Source: Actinoplanes sp. NBRC 103695
GTDB lineage: Bacteria; Actinomycetota; Actinomycetes; Mycobacteriales; Micromonosporaceae
Direction of reading: 5' to 3'
Assembly (NCBI RefSeq): GCF_030269485.1
Contig: NZ_BSTL01000009.1
Location: 306,278 to 370,277 of the forward strand
DNA: 64,000 nt
Shown piece by piece: positions 8,792 through 17,706 of the stretch. Under the pieces are notes generated by a model. The model saw nothing but the letters and a program-made list of their open reading frames with translations. It ran no database searches and was not told the DNA's origin. Position 1 is the first letter of the stretch, and each line of letters begins with the position of its first letter. The position numbers and the translations under genes were made by a program.

Positions 8792-9382
8792 ATGACGCAG
8801 CGCCGCACGCCGAGCGGCCAAGGCCCGGCGCGCAGACCGGGCCGCGCTTCCCGCCCTACGCAGCGTGTTCGGGTGCGCGACACGACGTCGAGCACGATGG
8901 CCAGCAGGGCGCAGCCACGCGCCGCCCGGCAGGCCCGCCCGGCCGCCGCGAAACGCGCGGCGGCGGCCAAGGGCGCGACCAAGCGGACCGTCGCGCCGCG
9001 GCCCAGGGCGGTCACCGGCCGGGCGATGGTGATGATCGCCGTGCTGGTGGCGCTGGTCCTGGCGTACACGTACCCGCTGCGGGTGTACCTCGCGCAGGAG
9101 TCGCAGATCGCGAAGACGAAGCAGGCGCAGGACGTTCAGCGCCGGCTGATCGCGGAGCGGGCGGACCAGGTGGCGCTCTGGTCGGACCCGGAGTACGTGG
9201 TGGCCCAGGCGCGTAAGCGTTTCTACTATGTGCGTCCCGGCGAGACCCCGCTGATCGTGCTGAACAGCGCGGAGAGCGCGGCGTGGGAGTCGAGTCAGGC
9301 GCCGGCCGCCCCCGCGCCCGACCGCTGGTACGACACTCTCTGGTCCAGCGTGCAAGCAGCCGATTCGGAGCCTCGGAAGTAG
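8792..9382 (+). CDS. FtsB/DivIC-type septum formation initiator
   Basis: This is a bitopic division protein of 196 residues. About 75 basic, Ala/Pro-rich residues face the cytoplasm. One membrane helix (AMVMIAVLVALVLAYTYPLR, about 78-97) follows, then a short coiled coil (ESQIAKTKQAQDVQRRLIAE) and the DPEYVVAQARKRFYYVRPGE segment typical of DivIC/FtsB. In the divisome this family links FtsQ and FtsL. A GGAGGG site precedes the ATG. It directly follows eno and abuts the DUF501 gene without a gap, the same order as in mycobacteria. Confidence 0.88.
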   Translation: MTQRRTPSGQGPARRPGRASRPTQRVRVRDTTSSTMASRAQPRAARQARPAAAKRAAAAKGATKRTVAPRPRAVTGRAMVMIAVLVALVLAYTYPLRVYLAQESQIAKTKQAQDVQRRLIAERADQVALWSDPEYVVAQARKRFYYVRPGETPLIVLNSAESAAWESSQAPAAPAPDRWYDTLWSSVQAADSEPRK

Positions 9383-9868
9383 ATGGAATCCCCCCAGCAG
9401 GCCGACCTGGACGTTGTCGAGTCCCAGCTCGGCCGCCGTCCTCGTGGCACCCGCGCGATCGCGCACCGATGCCCCTGCGGCAATCCGGACGTGGTGGAGA
9501 CGTCGCCGCGCCTGGACGACGGCACCCCGTTCCCGACGTTGTTCTATCTGACCTGTCCGCATGCGACGGCGGCGTGCAGCCGGCTGGAGTCGGAGGGTCT
9601 GATGCGGGACATGCAGGAGCGGATGGCCGCCGACCCGGAGCTGGCCGCGCGCTATGCGAAGGCGCACGAGGACTATCTGGCGCGGCGTACCGAGATCGAG
9701 GACGTGCCGGAGATCGCCCGGGTGTCGGCCGGCGGGATGCCCGATCGGGTCAAGTGCCTGCACGTCCATCTGGCGCACGCGCTGGCGGCGGGGCCGGGCG
9801 TCAACCCGTTCGGTGACGAGGTCCGGGACGCGATCGGCGCGTACTGGTCGGGCGGTCGCTGCCGGTGA
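9383..9868 (+). CDS. DUF501 domain protein
   Basis: This is a 161-residue member of the actinobacterial DUF501 family. Its conserved core contains HRCPCGNPDVVETSPRLDDG, FPTLFYLTCP and a C-terminal segment with VKCLHVHLAHALA. The Cys-x-Cys, a further Cys and several His residues suggest metal binding, which is my inference. Function is unknown. Its ATG directly follows the ftsB stop codon and its own stop overlaps the argA start (GTGA), so it lies within a translationally coupled operon. Confidence 0.9.
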   Translation: MESPQQADLDVVESQLGRRPRGTRAIAHRCPCGNPDVVETSPRLDDGTPFPTLFYLTCPHATAACSRLESEGLMRDMQERMAADPELAARYAKAHEDYLARRTEIEDVPEIARVSAGGMPDRVKCLHVHLAHALAAGPGVNPFGDEVRDAIGAYWSGGRCR

Positions 9869-10362
9869 TCAGCATCAGGCGCGCGCGGACCAAGGACGTG
9901 AAGGACATTCGGGCGCTGGTGGACACCTACACCACCGACCGGCGGCTGCTCAGCAAGGCGACGGTGACGCTGTACGAGAGCGTGCAGGAGTTCTGGGTCG
10001 CGACCGATCCGGACGACCGGGTCGTGGGCTGCGGCGCGCTGCACGTGATGTGGGAGGACCTGGCCGAGATCCGCACGGTCGCGGTCGACCCTTCGTACCG
10101 TGGTCAGAAGATCGGTCATCGGATCGTCACCGAGCTGCTCGAGGTGGCGCGCGACATCGGGGTCGCCCGGGTCTTCTGCCTCACCTTCGAGACCCGGTTC
10201 TTCGGCTCGTTCGGGTTCACCGAGATCGACGGCGCGCCGGTGCCGCACGGCGTCTACGAACAACTGCTGCGCTCGTACGACGAAGGTGTCGCCGAGTTCC
10301 TCGACCTGGAACGGGTCAAGCCGAACACGTTGGGAAACACACGAATGCTGTTGCATCTATGA
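9865..10362 (+). CDS. argA: GNAT-type amino-acid N-acetyltransferase, probably glutamate-specific
   Basis: This is a 165-residue stand-alone GNAT enzyme resembling the short actinobacterial N-acetylglutamate synthase (Rv2747 type), which starts arginine synthesis. The acetyl-CoA loop is visible as VDPSYRGQKIGHRIV. It is preceded by MWEDLAEIRTVAV and followed by FCLTFETRFFGSFGFTEID, the characteristic 'F-F-x-x-x-G-F' end. GTG at 9865 overlaps the DUF501 stop and its own TGA overlaps the ppx start. An arginine gene inside the eno-ftsB-DUF501-ppx cluster is unexpected. A different acyl acceptor cannot be excluded. Confidence 0.8.
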   Translation: MISIRRARTKDVKDIRALVDTYTTDRRLLSKATVTLYESVQEFWVATDPDDRVVGCGALHVMWEDLAEIRTVAVDPSYRGQKIGHRIVTELLEVARDIGVARVFCLTFETRFFGSFGFTEIDGAPVPHGVYEQLLRSYDEGVAEFLDLERVKPNTLGNTRMLLHL

Positions 10363-11270
10363 GGGTCGCGGCGATCGACTGCGGTACCAACTCGATCCGG
10401 TTGCTGATCGCCGACGTGGACGGTGAGCGGCTGTCCGACGTGTCCCGGCGGATGGAGATCGTCCGGCTGGGCGAGGGCGTGGACCGCACCGGACGGCTCG
10501 CTCCGGAAGCTCTCGAGCGTACCCGTCAAGCTCTGTTGGGTTATGCGGCCGAGATCGCGGAACTGGGCATCGACCGGGTGCGGATGGTCGCCACCTCGGC
10601 GTCGCGGGACGCGAAGAACGCGGCGGAGTTCCGTGGCATGGTCCGCTCGGTGCTGGGCGTCGACCCCGAGGTGATCACGGGTACGGAGGAGGCGGCGCTC
10701 TCCTTCACCGGGGCGGTGCACGGGCTGACCGAGGAGCCGCCGTACCTGGTCGTGGACATCGGCGGCGGCTCGACCGAGTTCGTCACGGGCGTGGCGGCGG
10801 TGGAAGCGTCGATCTCGGTGGACATCGGCTGCGTGCGGATGACCGAGCGGCACAAGCTTGCCGACCCGCCCACGGCCAAGCAGATCGCGGCGGCGGAGAA
10901 GGACGTCACGGCGCAGGTGGACAAGGCGCTCGCGGCCGTGCCCGGCCGCCTCGCGCACACTCTGGTCGGGCTGGCCGGTTCGGTCACGACGGTGGCGGCT
11001 CTCGCTCTCGACCTTCCCGGGTACGACGCGAGCCGGATCCACCACGCGACGGTCTCGTACGACCAGGTCGCCAAGGTCACGGCGAGCCTGCTGGCGGCGA
11101 CCGTGGCCGAGCGCCGCGCGCTGCCGGTGATGCACCCTGGGCGGGCGGATGTGATCGGCGCCGGCGCGCTGATCCTGCGGACGATCATGGAGCGGGCCGA
11201 ACAGCACCACGTGGTGGTCAGCGAGCACGACATCCTCGACGGCATCGCGTACGGACTGGCGCTGGGCTGA
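10359..11270 (+). CDS. ppx: Exopolyphosphatase / GppA-type phosphatase
   Basis: This is a 303-residue Ppx/GppA protein of the short actinobacterial type. The ASKHA-fold phosphate loop is MRVAAIDCGTNSIRLLIADV, and the second nucleotide-binding loop is VVDIGGGSTEFV. The family hydrolyses polyphosphate or pppGpp. The short form lacks the C-terminal domains of E. coli Ppx, and some mycobacterial homologues are inactive on polyP, so the exact substrate is open. The ATG overlaps the argA stop (ATGA). It ends the ftsB-DUF501-argA-ppx operon. Confidence 0.93.
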   Translation: MRVAAIDCGTNSIRLLIADVDGERLSDVSRRMEIVRLGEGVDRTGRLAPEALERTRQALLGYAAEIAELGIDRVRMVATSASRDAKNAAEFRGMVRSVLGVDPEVITGTEEAALSFTGAVHGLTEEPPYLVVDIGGGSTEFVTGVAAVEASISVDIGCVRMTERHKLADPPTAKQIAAAEKDVTAQVDKALAAVPGRLAHTLVGLAGSVTTVAALALDLPGYDASRIHHATVSYDQVAKVTASLLAATVAERRALPVMHPGRADVIGAGALILRTIMERAEQHHVVVSEHDILDGIAYGLALG

Positions 11271-11293
11271 TCCGTCCTCGCGCTAGTCCGTTC

Positions 11294-11323
11294 TTGACGG
11301 TACTTCGCACTGCACAGTAGTGT
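11294..11323 (+). promoter_or_regulatory. Sigma70-type promoter of the padR-HAAS operon
   Basis: TTGACG (11294-11299) and TAGTGT (11318-11323) are separated by 18 bp. The expected transcription start falls at about 11330-11331, exactly on the preferred GTG start of padR. The transcript would then be leaderless. The spacer contains an imperfect dyad (CACT...AGTG), a possible site for PadR self-repression. Confidence 0.6.
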
Positions 11324-11330
11324 GCCGTGC

Positions 11331-11687
11331 GTGGATGCGACGCAACTGCTCAAGGGCGTGCTCGATCTGGCCGTCCTCGCGGTGCTTCGCGAGGAGGACG
11401 GTTACGGCTACGACATCCTCCGCCGGCTGCGTGTGGCCGGGCTGGAGGAGGTCGGCGACGCCTCCGTCTACGGCACCCTGCGCCGGCTCTTCAACTCCGG
11501 GCTGCTGAACGCCTACGTGGTGCCCAGCGACGAGGGGCCGCACCGCAAGTACTACGCGCTGAACGCGGCCGGCCGGGCCGAGTTGCAGCGCTCCGGCAAG
11601 ATCTGGCACGAGTTCTCAGGCGCCATGGACGACCTTCTGCGCGAGGGCGCCGTGGACGACCTTCTTCGCGAGCGGGGGACGGCGTGA
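11331..11687 (+). CDS. PadR family transcriptional regulator
   Basis: This is a 118-residue winged-helix repressor. The PadR core is complete: LLKGVLDLAVLAVL, then EDGYGYDILRRLRVAG, the recognition region DASVYGTLRRLFNSGLL, and the beta-wing ending PHRKYYALNAAGRAEL. The C-terminal helix for dimerisation is short. I prefer GTG 11331 over GTG 11322 because families begin VDATQLL here and the promoter places the start of transcription on it. The stop overlaps the start of the HAAS-domain gene (GTGA), the usual PadR-HAAS pairing. Confidence 0.92.
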   Translation: MDATQLLKGVLDLAVLAVLREEDGYGYDILRRLRVAGLEEVGDASVYGTLRRLFNSGLLNAYVVPSDEGPHRKYYALNAAGRAELQRSGKIWHEFSGAMDDLLREGAVDDLLRERGTA

Positions 11688-12601
11688 ACGCAACCGACAC
11701 CGACGAGATCACGGGCTACGTCGAGGCGGTCCGTGCCGCCCTTGCCGGCCTGCCTGAGGACGTCCGCGAGGGCCTCCTCGAGGATCTGCCCGAGCATCTG
11801 GCCGAGGTGGTCGCCGACGACATCGGCACCCTGGCCGACCGGCTCGGCCCGCCCTCGGTCTACGCCGCCGAGCTGCTGGCCAGCGCCGGTTTCGTGGGCG
11901 GCGGCTTCCCCGACCCGCCACCGTCGCCGCGCCGCCGCGACCTGCCCCGCCGCTGGGGCAGCGCGCTCGGCCGGCGGGCGCGGCAGCTCGACGTGGCCAC
12001 CGGGCCGCTCTTCGGCAGGTCCCGGGCCACCGAGTTCCTGGTCCAGCTGCGCCCGGCCTGGTGGGTGCTCCGGGGCTACCTGATCTCGATGGTGCTGGCG
12101 TCGATGCTCGGCTCGGAGGGCTCGCTCGGCCTGCTGCCCCGGGCCGGCGGCAGCGAGCTGGTCGCCTTCCTGCTGCTGGGCGTGTGCGTGGTCGCCTCGA
12201 TCTGGTTCGGGCGGCGCCGGTTCCAGCTGAACAAGACGTTCCGGCTCGGGCACGGCGTGGCCACCGCGATCCTGCTGATCATCGGGCTGAGCGGGTTCTC
12301 CGACGCCGACCAGAACACCCGCTTCCAGGACGAGTTCAGCCCCGCCAACTACATCGACCAGAACGCCGATGTGCAGGATGTCTTCGTCTACGACAAACAG
12401 GGCAAGCTGATCGAGGGGGCCCGGCTGCTCGACCAGAACGGCCAGCCGATCCGGCTCGGCAACGGGGTCTGCTTCGACGAGGCGACCCAGAGCTACATGA
12501 GCCGCGAGGACAACGGCACCTACCCCTACTGCGTGGAGAACGCACCCTTCCGGATGGGCGAGACCAGCCCGAGCGTGGCTCCGGAGCCCACCCCGCGCTA
12601 A
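11684..12601 (+). CDS. HAAS-type membrane protein, partner of PadR
   Basis: This 305-residue protein begins with the helical HAAS signalling domain (about 1-65: ITGYVEAVRAALAGLPEDVR, LLEDLPEHLAEV). A basic linker follows, then three or more hydrophobic segments (WWVLRGYLISMVLASMLG, LVAFLLLGVCVVASIWF, VATAILLIIGLSGF). A soluble, probably extracytoplasmic tail contains FVYDKQGKLIEGARLLDQNG and two cysteines. HAAS proteins are usually encoded with PadR regulators and are thought to be their sensory or target membrane component. The GTG start overlaps the padR stop. Ligand unknown. Confidence 0.8.
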   Translation: MNATDTDEITGYVEAVRAALAGLPEDVREGLLEDLPEHLAEVVADDIGTLADRLGPPSVYAAELLASAGFVGGGFPDPPPSPRRRDLPRRWGSALGRRARQLDVATGPLFGRSRATEFLVQLRPAWWVLRGYLISMVLASMLGSEGSLGLLPRAGGSELVAFLLLGVCVVASIWFGRRRFQLNKTFRLGHGVATAILLIIGLSGFSDADQNTRFQDEFSPANYIDQNADVQDVFVYDKQGKLIEGARLLDQNGQPIRLGNGVCFDEATQSYMSREDNGTYPYCVENAPFRMGETSPSVAPEPTPR

Positions 12602-12610
12602 CGTCCGTGC

Positions 12611-13348
12611 GTGACCGCGCGTACCCCCGAAGAGGTTGTGGCGCACGCCGCGCAAGCGCCCGACCTGCCGCGACTCGACGCCGAGGTGGCGGACTGCTTC
12701 GCCTGCGACCGGCTGGTCGCCTGGCGTGAGCGGGTCGCCGCCGAGCGTCGCGCCGCCTTCCGGGACCAGGAGTACTGGGGGCGCCCGATTCCCGGGTACG
12801 GCCCGGCCGACGCGACCATCGGCATCCTCGGGCTGGCCCCGGCCGCGCACGGGGGCAACCGGACCGGCCGGATCTTCACCGGCGACCGCTCCGGCGACGT
12901 GCTCTTCGCCGCGATGCACCGGGTCGGCCTGGCCAACCAGGCGCTCAGCGTCCACCGGGACGACGGCCTCACGCTCGCGCACACCCGGATCTTCGCGGCC
13001 GTCCGGTGCGCCCCGCCGGACAACAAGCCCCTCCCGGCCGAGCGCGACGCCTGCGCGCCGTGGCTGCACCGCGAGCTGACTCTGATCAGACCCACCCTGC
13101 GGGTGGTCATCGCGCTGGGTGCCTTCGCCTGGGCCGCGTGGTGGCCGGCCCTCTGGAACGTGTACGGGGCCCGGGCGCCCGTCCCGCGCCCGAAGTTCGG
13201 CCACGGCGCCGAGGTCTTCATGCCCGCCGCGCCGGTGCTTCTGGGCTGCTACCACGTGTCCCAACAGAACACATTCACCGGCCGGTTGACCCCGACGATG
13301 CTCGACGAGGTGCTCGGCCGTGCCAAAGCACTCGCGGGCCTGGCATGA
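12611..13348 (+). CDS. Family 5 uracil-DNA glycosylase (UdgB type)
   Basis: This is a 245-residue thermostable-type DNA repair glycosylase that removes uracil and other deaminated bases. Motif A is LGLAPAAHGGNRTGRIFTGD, which lacks the catalytic Asp of family 1, as expected for family 5. Motif B is CYHVSQQNTFTGRLT with the catalytic-site His. Cysteines at DCFACDRLV, RCAPPDNKP and DACAPW suit the [4Fe-4S] cluster. A GTG start lies 10 bp after the HAAS gene. The order may be incidental. Confidence 0.93.
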   Translation: MTARTPEEVVAHAAQAPDLPRLDAEVADCFACDRLVAWRERVAAERRAAFRDQEYWGRPIPGYGPADATIGILGLAPAAHGGNRTGRIFTGDRSGDVLFAAMHRVGLANQALSVHRDDGLTLAHTRIFAAVRCAPPDNKPLPAERDACAPWLHRELTLIRPTLRVVIALGAFAWAAWWPALWNVYGARAPVPRPKFGHGAEVFMPAAPVLLGCYHVSQQNTFTGRLTPTMLDEVLGRAKALAGLA

Positions 13349-13358
13349 TGCGTGCTCG

Positions 13359-14060
13359 ATGGACCTCGCCCGACTGCGTCGATGGTGGCCGCTGGCCGCC
13401 GTCCTCGGCCTGCTCTTCCTAGCCTCCGTCGCGGCCACCCGGTCGGCGCCCCAGCTGGAGCGCATCCGGCAGGACGCGCCCGAGGAGGCCGCCCCGCTGC
13501 TGCCCACCAAGCCGATCGCCACACCCAACTCGATCGAGGGCGAGGGCGGCACCCCGCCGCCGCAGGAGAACGGCCTGCCCGAGTGGATCGGCACGGTCGC
13601 GCTGATCGTCCTGGGCATCGCCGCGCTCGTCCTGATCGGCCTGGTGATCTGGGCGATCCTGCGCGACCAGGCACGACGCCGCGGTCGCCGGGCCCGGCCG
13701 GAGCGCGAGCGGGAGCCGAACACCGCCGAGGACCTGGTCGCCGCGCTGGACGCCGGCCTGGAGGAGCTCTCCGACGCCGACCGTGACCCGCGCCGGGCGG
13801 TGATCGCCTGCTGGGTCCGCCTGGAACAGGCCGCCGCCGCGGCCGGCACCACCCGGCACGCCGGGGACAGTCCCACCGACCTGGTCGGCCGGCTGCTCCG
13901 CGAGCAGCAGGTGGACGCCGGCGTGCTGGCCGCGCTGCTCGAGGTCTACCGGCAGGCCCGGTACGCCACGCACACCGTCGACGACCAGATGCGCTCCCAG
14001 GCCCGCTCGGCCTTGCAGCGCCTGCGCGCCGACCTGGGCGCCGCGCAGGTGCCGTCATGA
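13359..14060 (+). CDS. DUF4129 domain membrane protein
   Basis: This 233-residue protein has an N-terminal hydrophobic segment (WWPLAAVLGLLFLASVAA), a Pro/Glu-rich exported loop, a second membrane helix (IGTVALIVLGIAALVLIGLVIWAIL) and a cytoplasmic DUF4129 domain. That domain includes DPRRAVIACWVRLEQAAAAAG, SPTDLVGRLL and VLAALLEVYRQARYATH. DUF4129 is usually found at the C-terminus of TgpA-like transglutaminases or beside MoxR/DUF58 genes, as here. The next gene starts before its stop (ATGA overlap). Role in envelope assembly is inferred from context only. Confidence 0.88.
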   Translation: MDLARLRRWWPLAAVLGLLFLASVAATRSAPQLERIRQDAPEEAAPLLPTKPIATPNSIEGEGGTPPPQENGLPEWIGTVALIVLGIAALVLIGLVIWAILRDQARRRGRRARPEREREPNTAEDLVAALDAGLEELSDADRDPRRAVIACWVRLEQAAAAAGTTRHAGDSPTDLVGRLLREQQVDAGVLAALLEVYRQARYATHTVDDQMRSQARSALQRLRADLGAAQVPS

Positions 14061-14668
14061 GCCGCGAGGACGCCGCGGGCGGCGGGCTCGACGCGCTCTT
14101 CCAGTACGCCGACGAGCAGCCCGCCGCCGCCCCCGCGCCGCCGCCGGTCAAGCGGCCGCCGTCCCGGGCCGGCTGGATCGTGCGCAACATCCTGCTGGTC
14201 GCCGCCGCGACCACGGTCACCGTGGCCGGGATGCGGATGGCCGGGCTCAGCACGTCGCTGCTCGTCGTCGTGTCCGCGTTCGTCGCGTTGCGGCTGCTCA
14301 TGCTGGCCGTCGCCGCGGTCGCGCCGCCCCCGGTGTCCCGCGCCGACAGGCGCCGCGCGGGGGAGGAGCCCGGCGAGTACCGCTGGGCCGGGAGCGATTC
14401 GCTGCGGACCGCGGTCCGGCGGTGGGAACTCCGGCTGGACTGGTCGCAGTCGGATGCCGATCGGTTCTCGCGTAACGTGCTGCCGGTGCTCGGCGAGCTG
14501 ACCGACGAACGCCTGCGGCTGCGGCACGGCATCACCCGGACCTCCGACCCGCTCCGCGCGCGCGAGCTGCTCGGCGAGCCACTCTGGCAGCTGCTGACCG
14601 ACCCCGGCCGGCGGCCGCCGAAACGGGCGGAGCTGGCCACGCACGTGGACGCTCTCGAACGACTGTGA
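14057..14668 (+). CDS. Membrane protein of the MoxR/DUF58 operon, function unknown
   Basis: This is a 203-residue protein with a Pro-rich N-terminus, two adjacent membrane helices (IVRNILLVAAATTVTVAGMR and LLVVVSAFVALRLLMLAVAA, about residues 37-95) and a charged cytoplasmic tail. The tail contains LRTAVRRWELRLDWSQSDADRF and RLRLRHGITRTSDPLRAREL. I do not recognise a named family. The position between DUF4129 and MoxR genes, with 4-bp overlap upstream, makes it a probable subunit or accessory of the same system. Confidence 0.75.
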   Translation: MSREDAAGGGLDALFQYADEQPAAAPAPPPVKRPPSRAGWIVRNILLVAAATTVTVAGMRMAGLSTSLLVVVSAFVALRLLMLAVAAVAPPPVSRADRRRAGEEPGEYRWAGSDSLRTAVRRWELRLDWSQSDADRFSRNVLPVLGELTDERLRLRHGITRTSDPLRARELLGEPLWQLLTDPGRRPPKRAELATHVDALERL

Positions 14669-14700
14669 CTTGGTGAATGAGCCTACGAAGGAGTGAATCG

Positions 14701-15691
<991 letters not shown>

Positions 15692-15699
<8 letters not shown>

Positions 15700-17053
15700 G
15701 GCGCCGCGGCTGCGTTTGGCGGCACCGCCCCCGGCGGACGAGGCCGATGACGCGCTGACCGGGCCGGCCTGGGTGCCCACCCGGGCGCTGGGCCGGACCG
15801 TGCTGCTCACCGGCCTGCTGCTGGTGCTCGGCGTCGCGCTGGGCCGGATCGATCTGGTGCTGCTCGGGGCACCGTTCGCGATCGGCGCGGCGATGGCGCT
15901 GCGCCGGATGCCGCGCTCGGCGCCCGAGGTGACCATCTCCGCCGACGAGGAACACCTGGTCGAGGGCGGCGTGGTGACCGCCGGGGTGACCGTGGCCAAC
16001 CCGGACGTCATCGACTACGACCTGGTGGTGCTGCGGACCCGGACGTCGCCGTGGGTGAAGCTGGAACAGGCCGACCGGTCGTTCGCGATCAGGGTGCCGT
16101 CCGGCGACTGGACCGAGGTCGAGCTGACCGGCCAGGCCAGCCGGTGGGGCCGGCACGAGGTGGGCCCGGCGGCCGCGCGGGTCGCCGCCTGCACCGGCCT
16201 GCTCGCCTGCCGTCCCGTGGTGACGCCGGGCCGGGCGGTGCGGGTCTACCCGGTGACCGAGCCGTTCGCCGCCGTCGAGTCGATGCCGGCCGCGGCCGGG
16301 CTGGTCGGTCCGCACCGGTCGCGGCGGCCCGGTGAGGGCGGCGAGCTGGCCGGGGTACGCCCGTTCGCGCCGGGCGACCGACTGCGCCGGATCGACTGGC
16401 GGGTGTCCTTGCGTACGCGTGACCTGCATGTCGCCTCGACCCTCTCGGACCGGGACGCCGAGGTCCTGCTCCTGCTCGACGTGCTCGGCGAAGCCGGCGT
16501 CTCGGGCGGCGTCAACGGCAGCGCCTCGGTCCTGGACACCACGGTCCGCGCCTCCGCGGCGATCGCCGAGCACTACCTCAAGCGCGGCGACCGGGTGTCC
16601 CTGCTGGAGTACGGCGCGAACGCCCGCCGCCTGCGGGCCGCCACCGGACGCCGGCAGTACCTGACCGTCCTGGAGTGGCTGCTCGACGTGAAGGCGGACA
16701 ACGACGCCGAGGCCGCGTTCGAGCACGCCTTCGGCACCCACCACGTGTCGTCGGACGCGCTGGTCGTGGTGCTCACCCCGCTGGTCGACCCGCGGTCGGC
16801 GGACATGCTGGCCCGGCTCACCCAGTCCGGCCGGTACACGGTGGCGGTGGACACCCTGCCGGACGGCCTGGCGCCGCCGCAGCGCAGCCAGTGGACGCCG
16901 CTGGCCGGCCGGTTGTGGCGGATCGAACGGGAGAACGTGCTCGGCCGGCTGCGCGAGCACGGCGTACCCGTGGTGGCTTGGGCCGGCGCCGGCAGCCTCG
17001 ACCTGGTGCTGCGCGACGTGGCGCGGATGGCGTCCGCGCCGAGGGGGCACTGA
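15692..17053 (+). CDS. DUF58 domain membrane protein, MoxR partner
   Basis: This 453-residue protein has two N-terminal membrane helices (TVLLTGLLLVLGVALGRIDL and a second to about residue 70). A beta-rich extracytoplasmic-looking domain follows, then the DUF58 signature GVRPFAPGDRLRRIDWRVSL at about 225-245. The C-terminal VWA-like region begins DAEVLLLLDVLGEAG, where the MIDAS D-x-S-x-S motif is not evident. DUF58 proteins act with MoxR ATPases in poorly defined envelope or complex-maturation roles. It overlaps both neighbours by a few bases, so the operon is tightly coupled. Confidence 0.93.
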
Positions 17054-17622
17054 TGCTCGACGGCGTGACCAATCGGCTCACCCGGATGCAGAACGCGATC
17101 AAGCGGGCGACCCTGATTCCCCTGCTGGTCAAGGTCGGGATCGCGGCCGCGTTCGCCGGTGCGGTCCTGGTCGCCTGGCCGCCGGTGATCGTGTTCAGCC
17201 AGTTCGTGCTGCCGCTGCTGCTCTTCGCGGTCTATCCGGCGTTCGCGCCGCGCGGCCGCGGTCCGACCATGGCGGTGCTGGTCGTGGTCGGCGGCTGGCT
17301 CGCCGGGACCAGCTACTACGACGGCCCGGTGGAGGCGTGGCGGGTGATCGCCATCGGCACCTTCCTCTACCTCGGGCACACCCTCGCGGCGCTGGCCGCC
17401 GTGCTGCCGTTCGACGGGGTGATCAACATCGAGGTGATCATCCGCTGGCTGCTGCGGGCCGCCGCGGTGGTGCTGATGGCCGCGGTGCTGACGGTCATCG
17501 CGCTGGGTCTGTCCGACGTGCTCGCCGGAAGTGCCTTCGTACTGGCGACGGTGGTCGGCCTGGCCGCCGCGACCGCCGCGACGCTGCTGCTGGCAAGGTT
17601 GCTGCGACGCACCGGTAACTAA
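17053..17622 (+). CDS. Small polytopic membrane protein ending the MoxR operon
   Basis: This is a 189-residue hydrophobic protein with five to six predicted membrane helices (for example LIPLLVKVGIAAAFAGAVLV, LPLLLFAVYPAF, AVLVVVGGWLAG and two C-terminal segments). No catalytic motif is visible. ATG 17053 overlaps the DUF58 stop (TGATG). Conserved neighbours in actinomycetes have similar proteins of unknown role. Only 84 bp separate it from ndh, which has its own probable operator. Confidence 0.78.
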   Translation: MLDGVTNRLTRMQNAIKRATLIPLLVKVGIAAAFAGAVLVAWPPVIVFSQFVLPLLLFAVYPAFAPRGRGPTMAVLVVVGGWLAGTSYYDGPVEAWRVIAIGTFLYLGHTLAALAAVLPFDGVINIEVIIRWLLRAAAVVLMAAVLTVIALGLSDVLAGSAFVLATVVGLAAATAATLLLARLLRRTGN

Positions 17623-17659
17623 CCTTTTACGTGTGTTCCTCAGCACCCCTCACCTGGGC

Positions 17660-17675
17660 TTGTGCTGCGTCACAA
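17660..17675 (+). promoter_or_regulatory. Candidate Rex operator upstream of ndh
   Basis: The 16-bp palindrome TTGTGCTGCGTCACAA has perfect TTGTG/CACAA arms with a 6-bp centre. This matches the outer half-sites of the Rex operator (TTGTGAA-N4-TTCACAA); the inner AA/TT is not conserved. Rex senses NADH/NAD+ and represses respiratory genes including ndh in Streptomyces. The site lies 31 bp upstream of the ndh start, a repressing position. No rex gene is in the window. Confidence 0.6.
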
Positions 17676-17706
17676 CCGGCCGCACCGGAGCCGTCCGGTA
17701 CGGACA

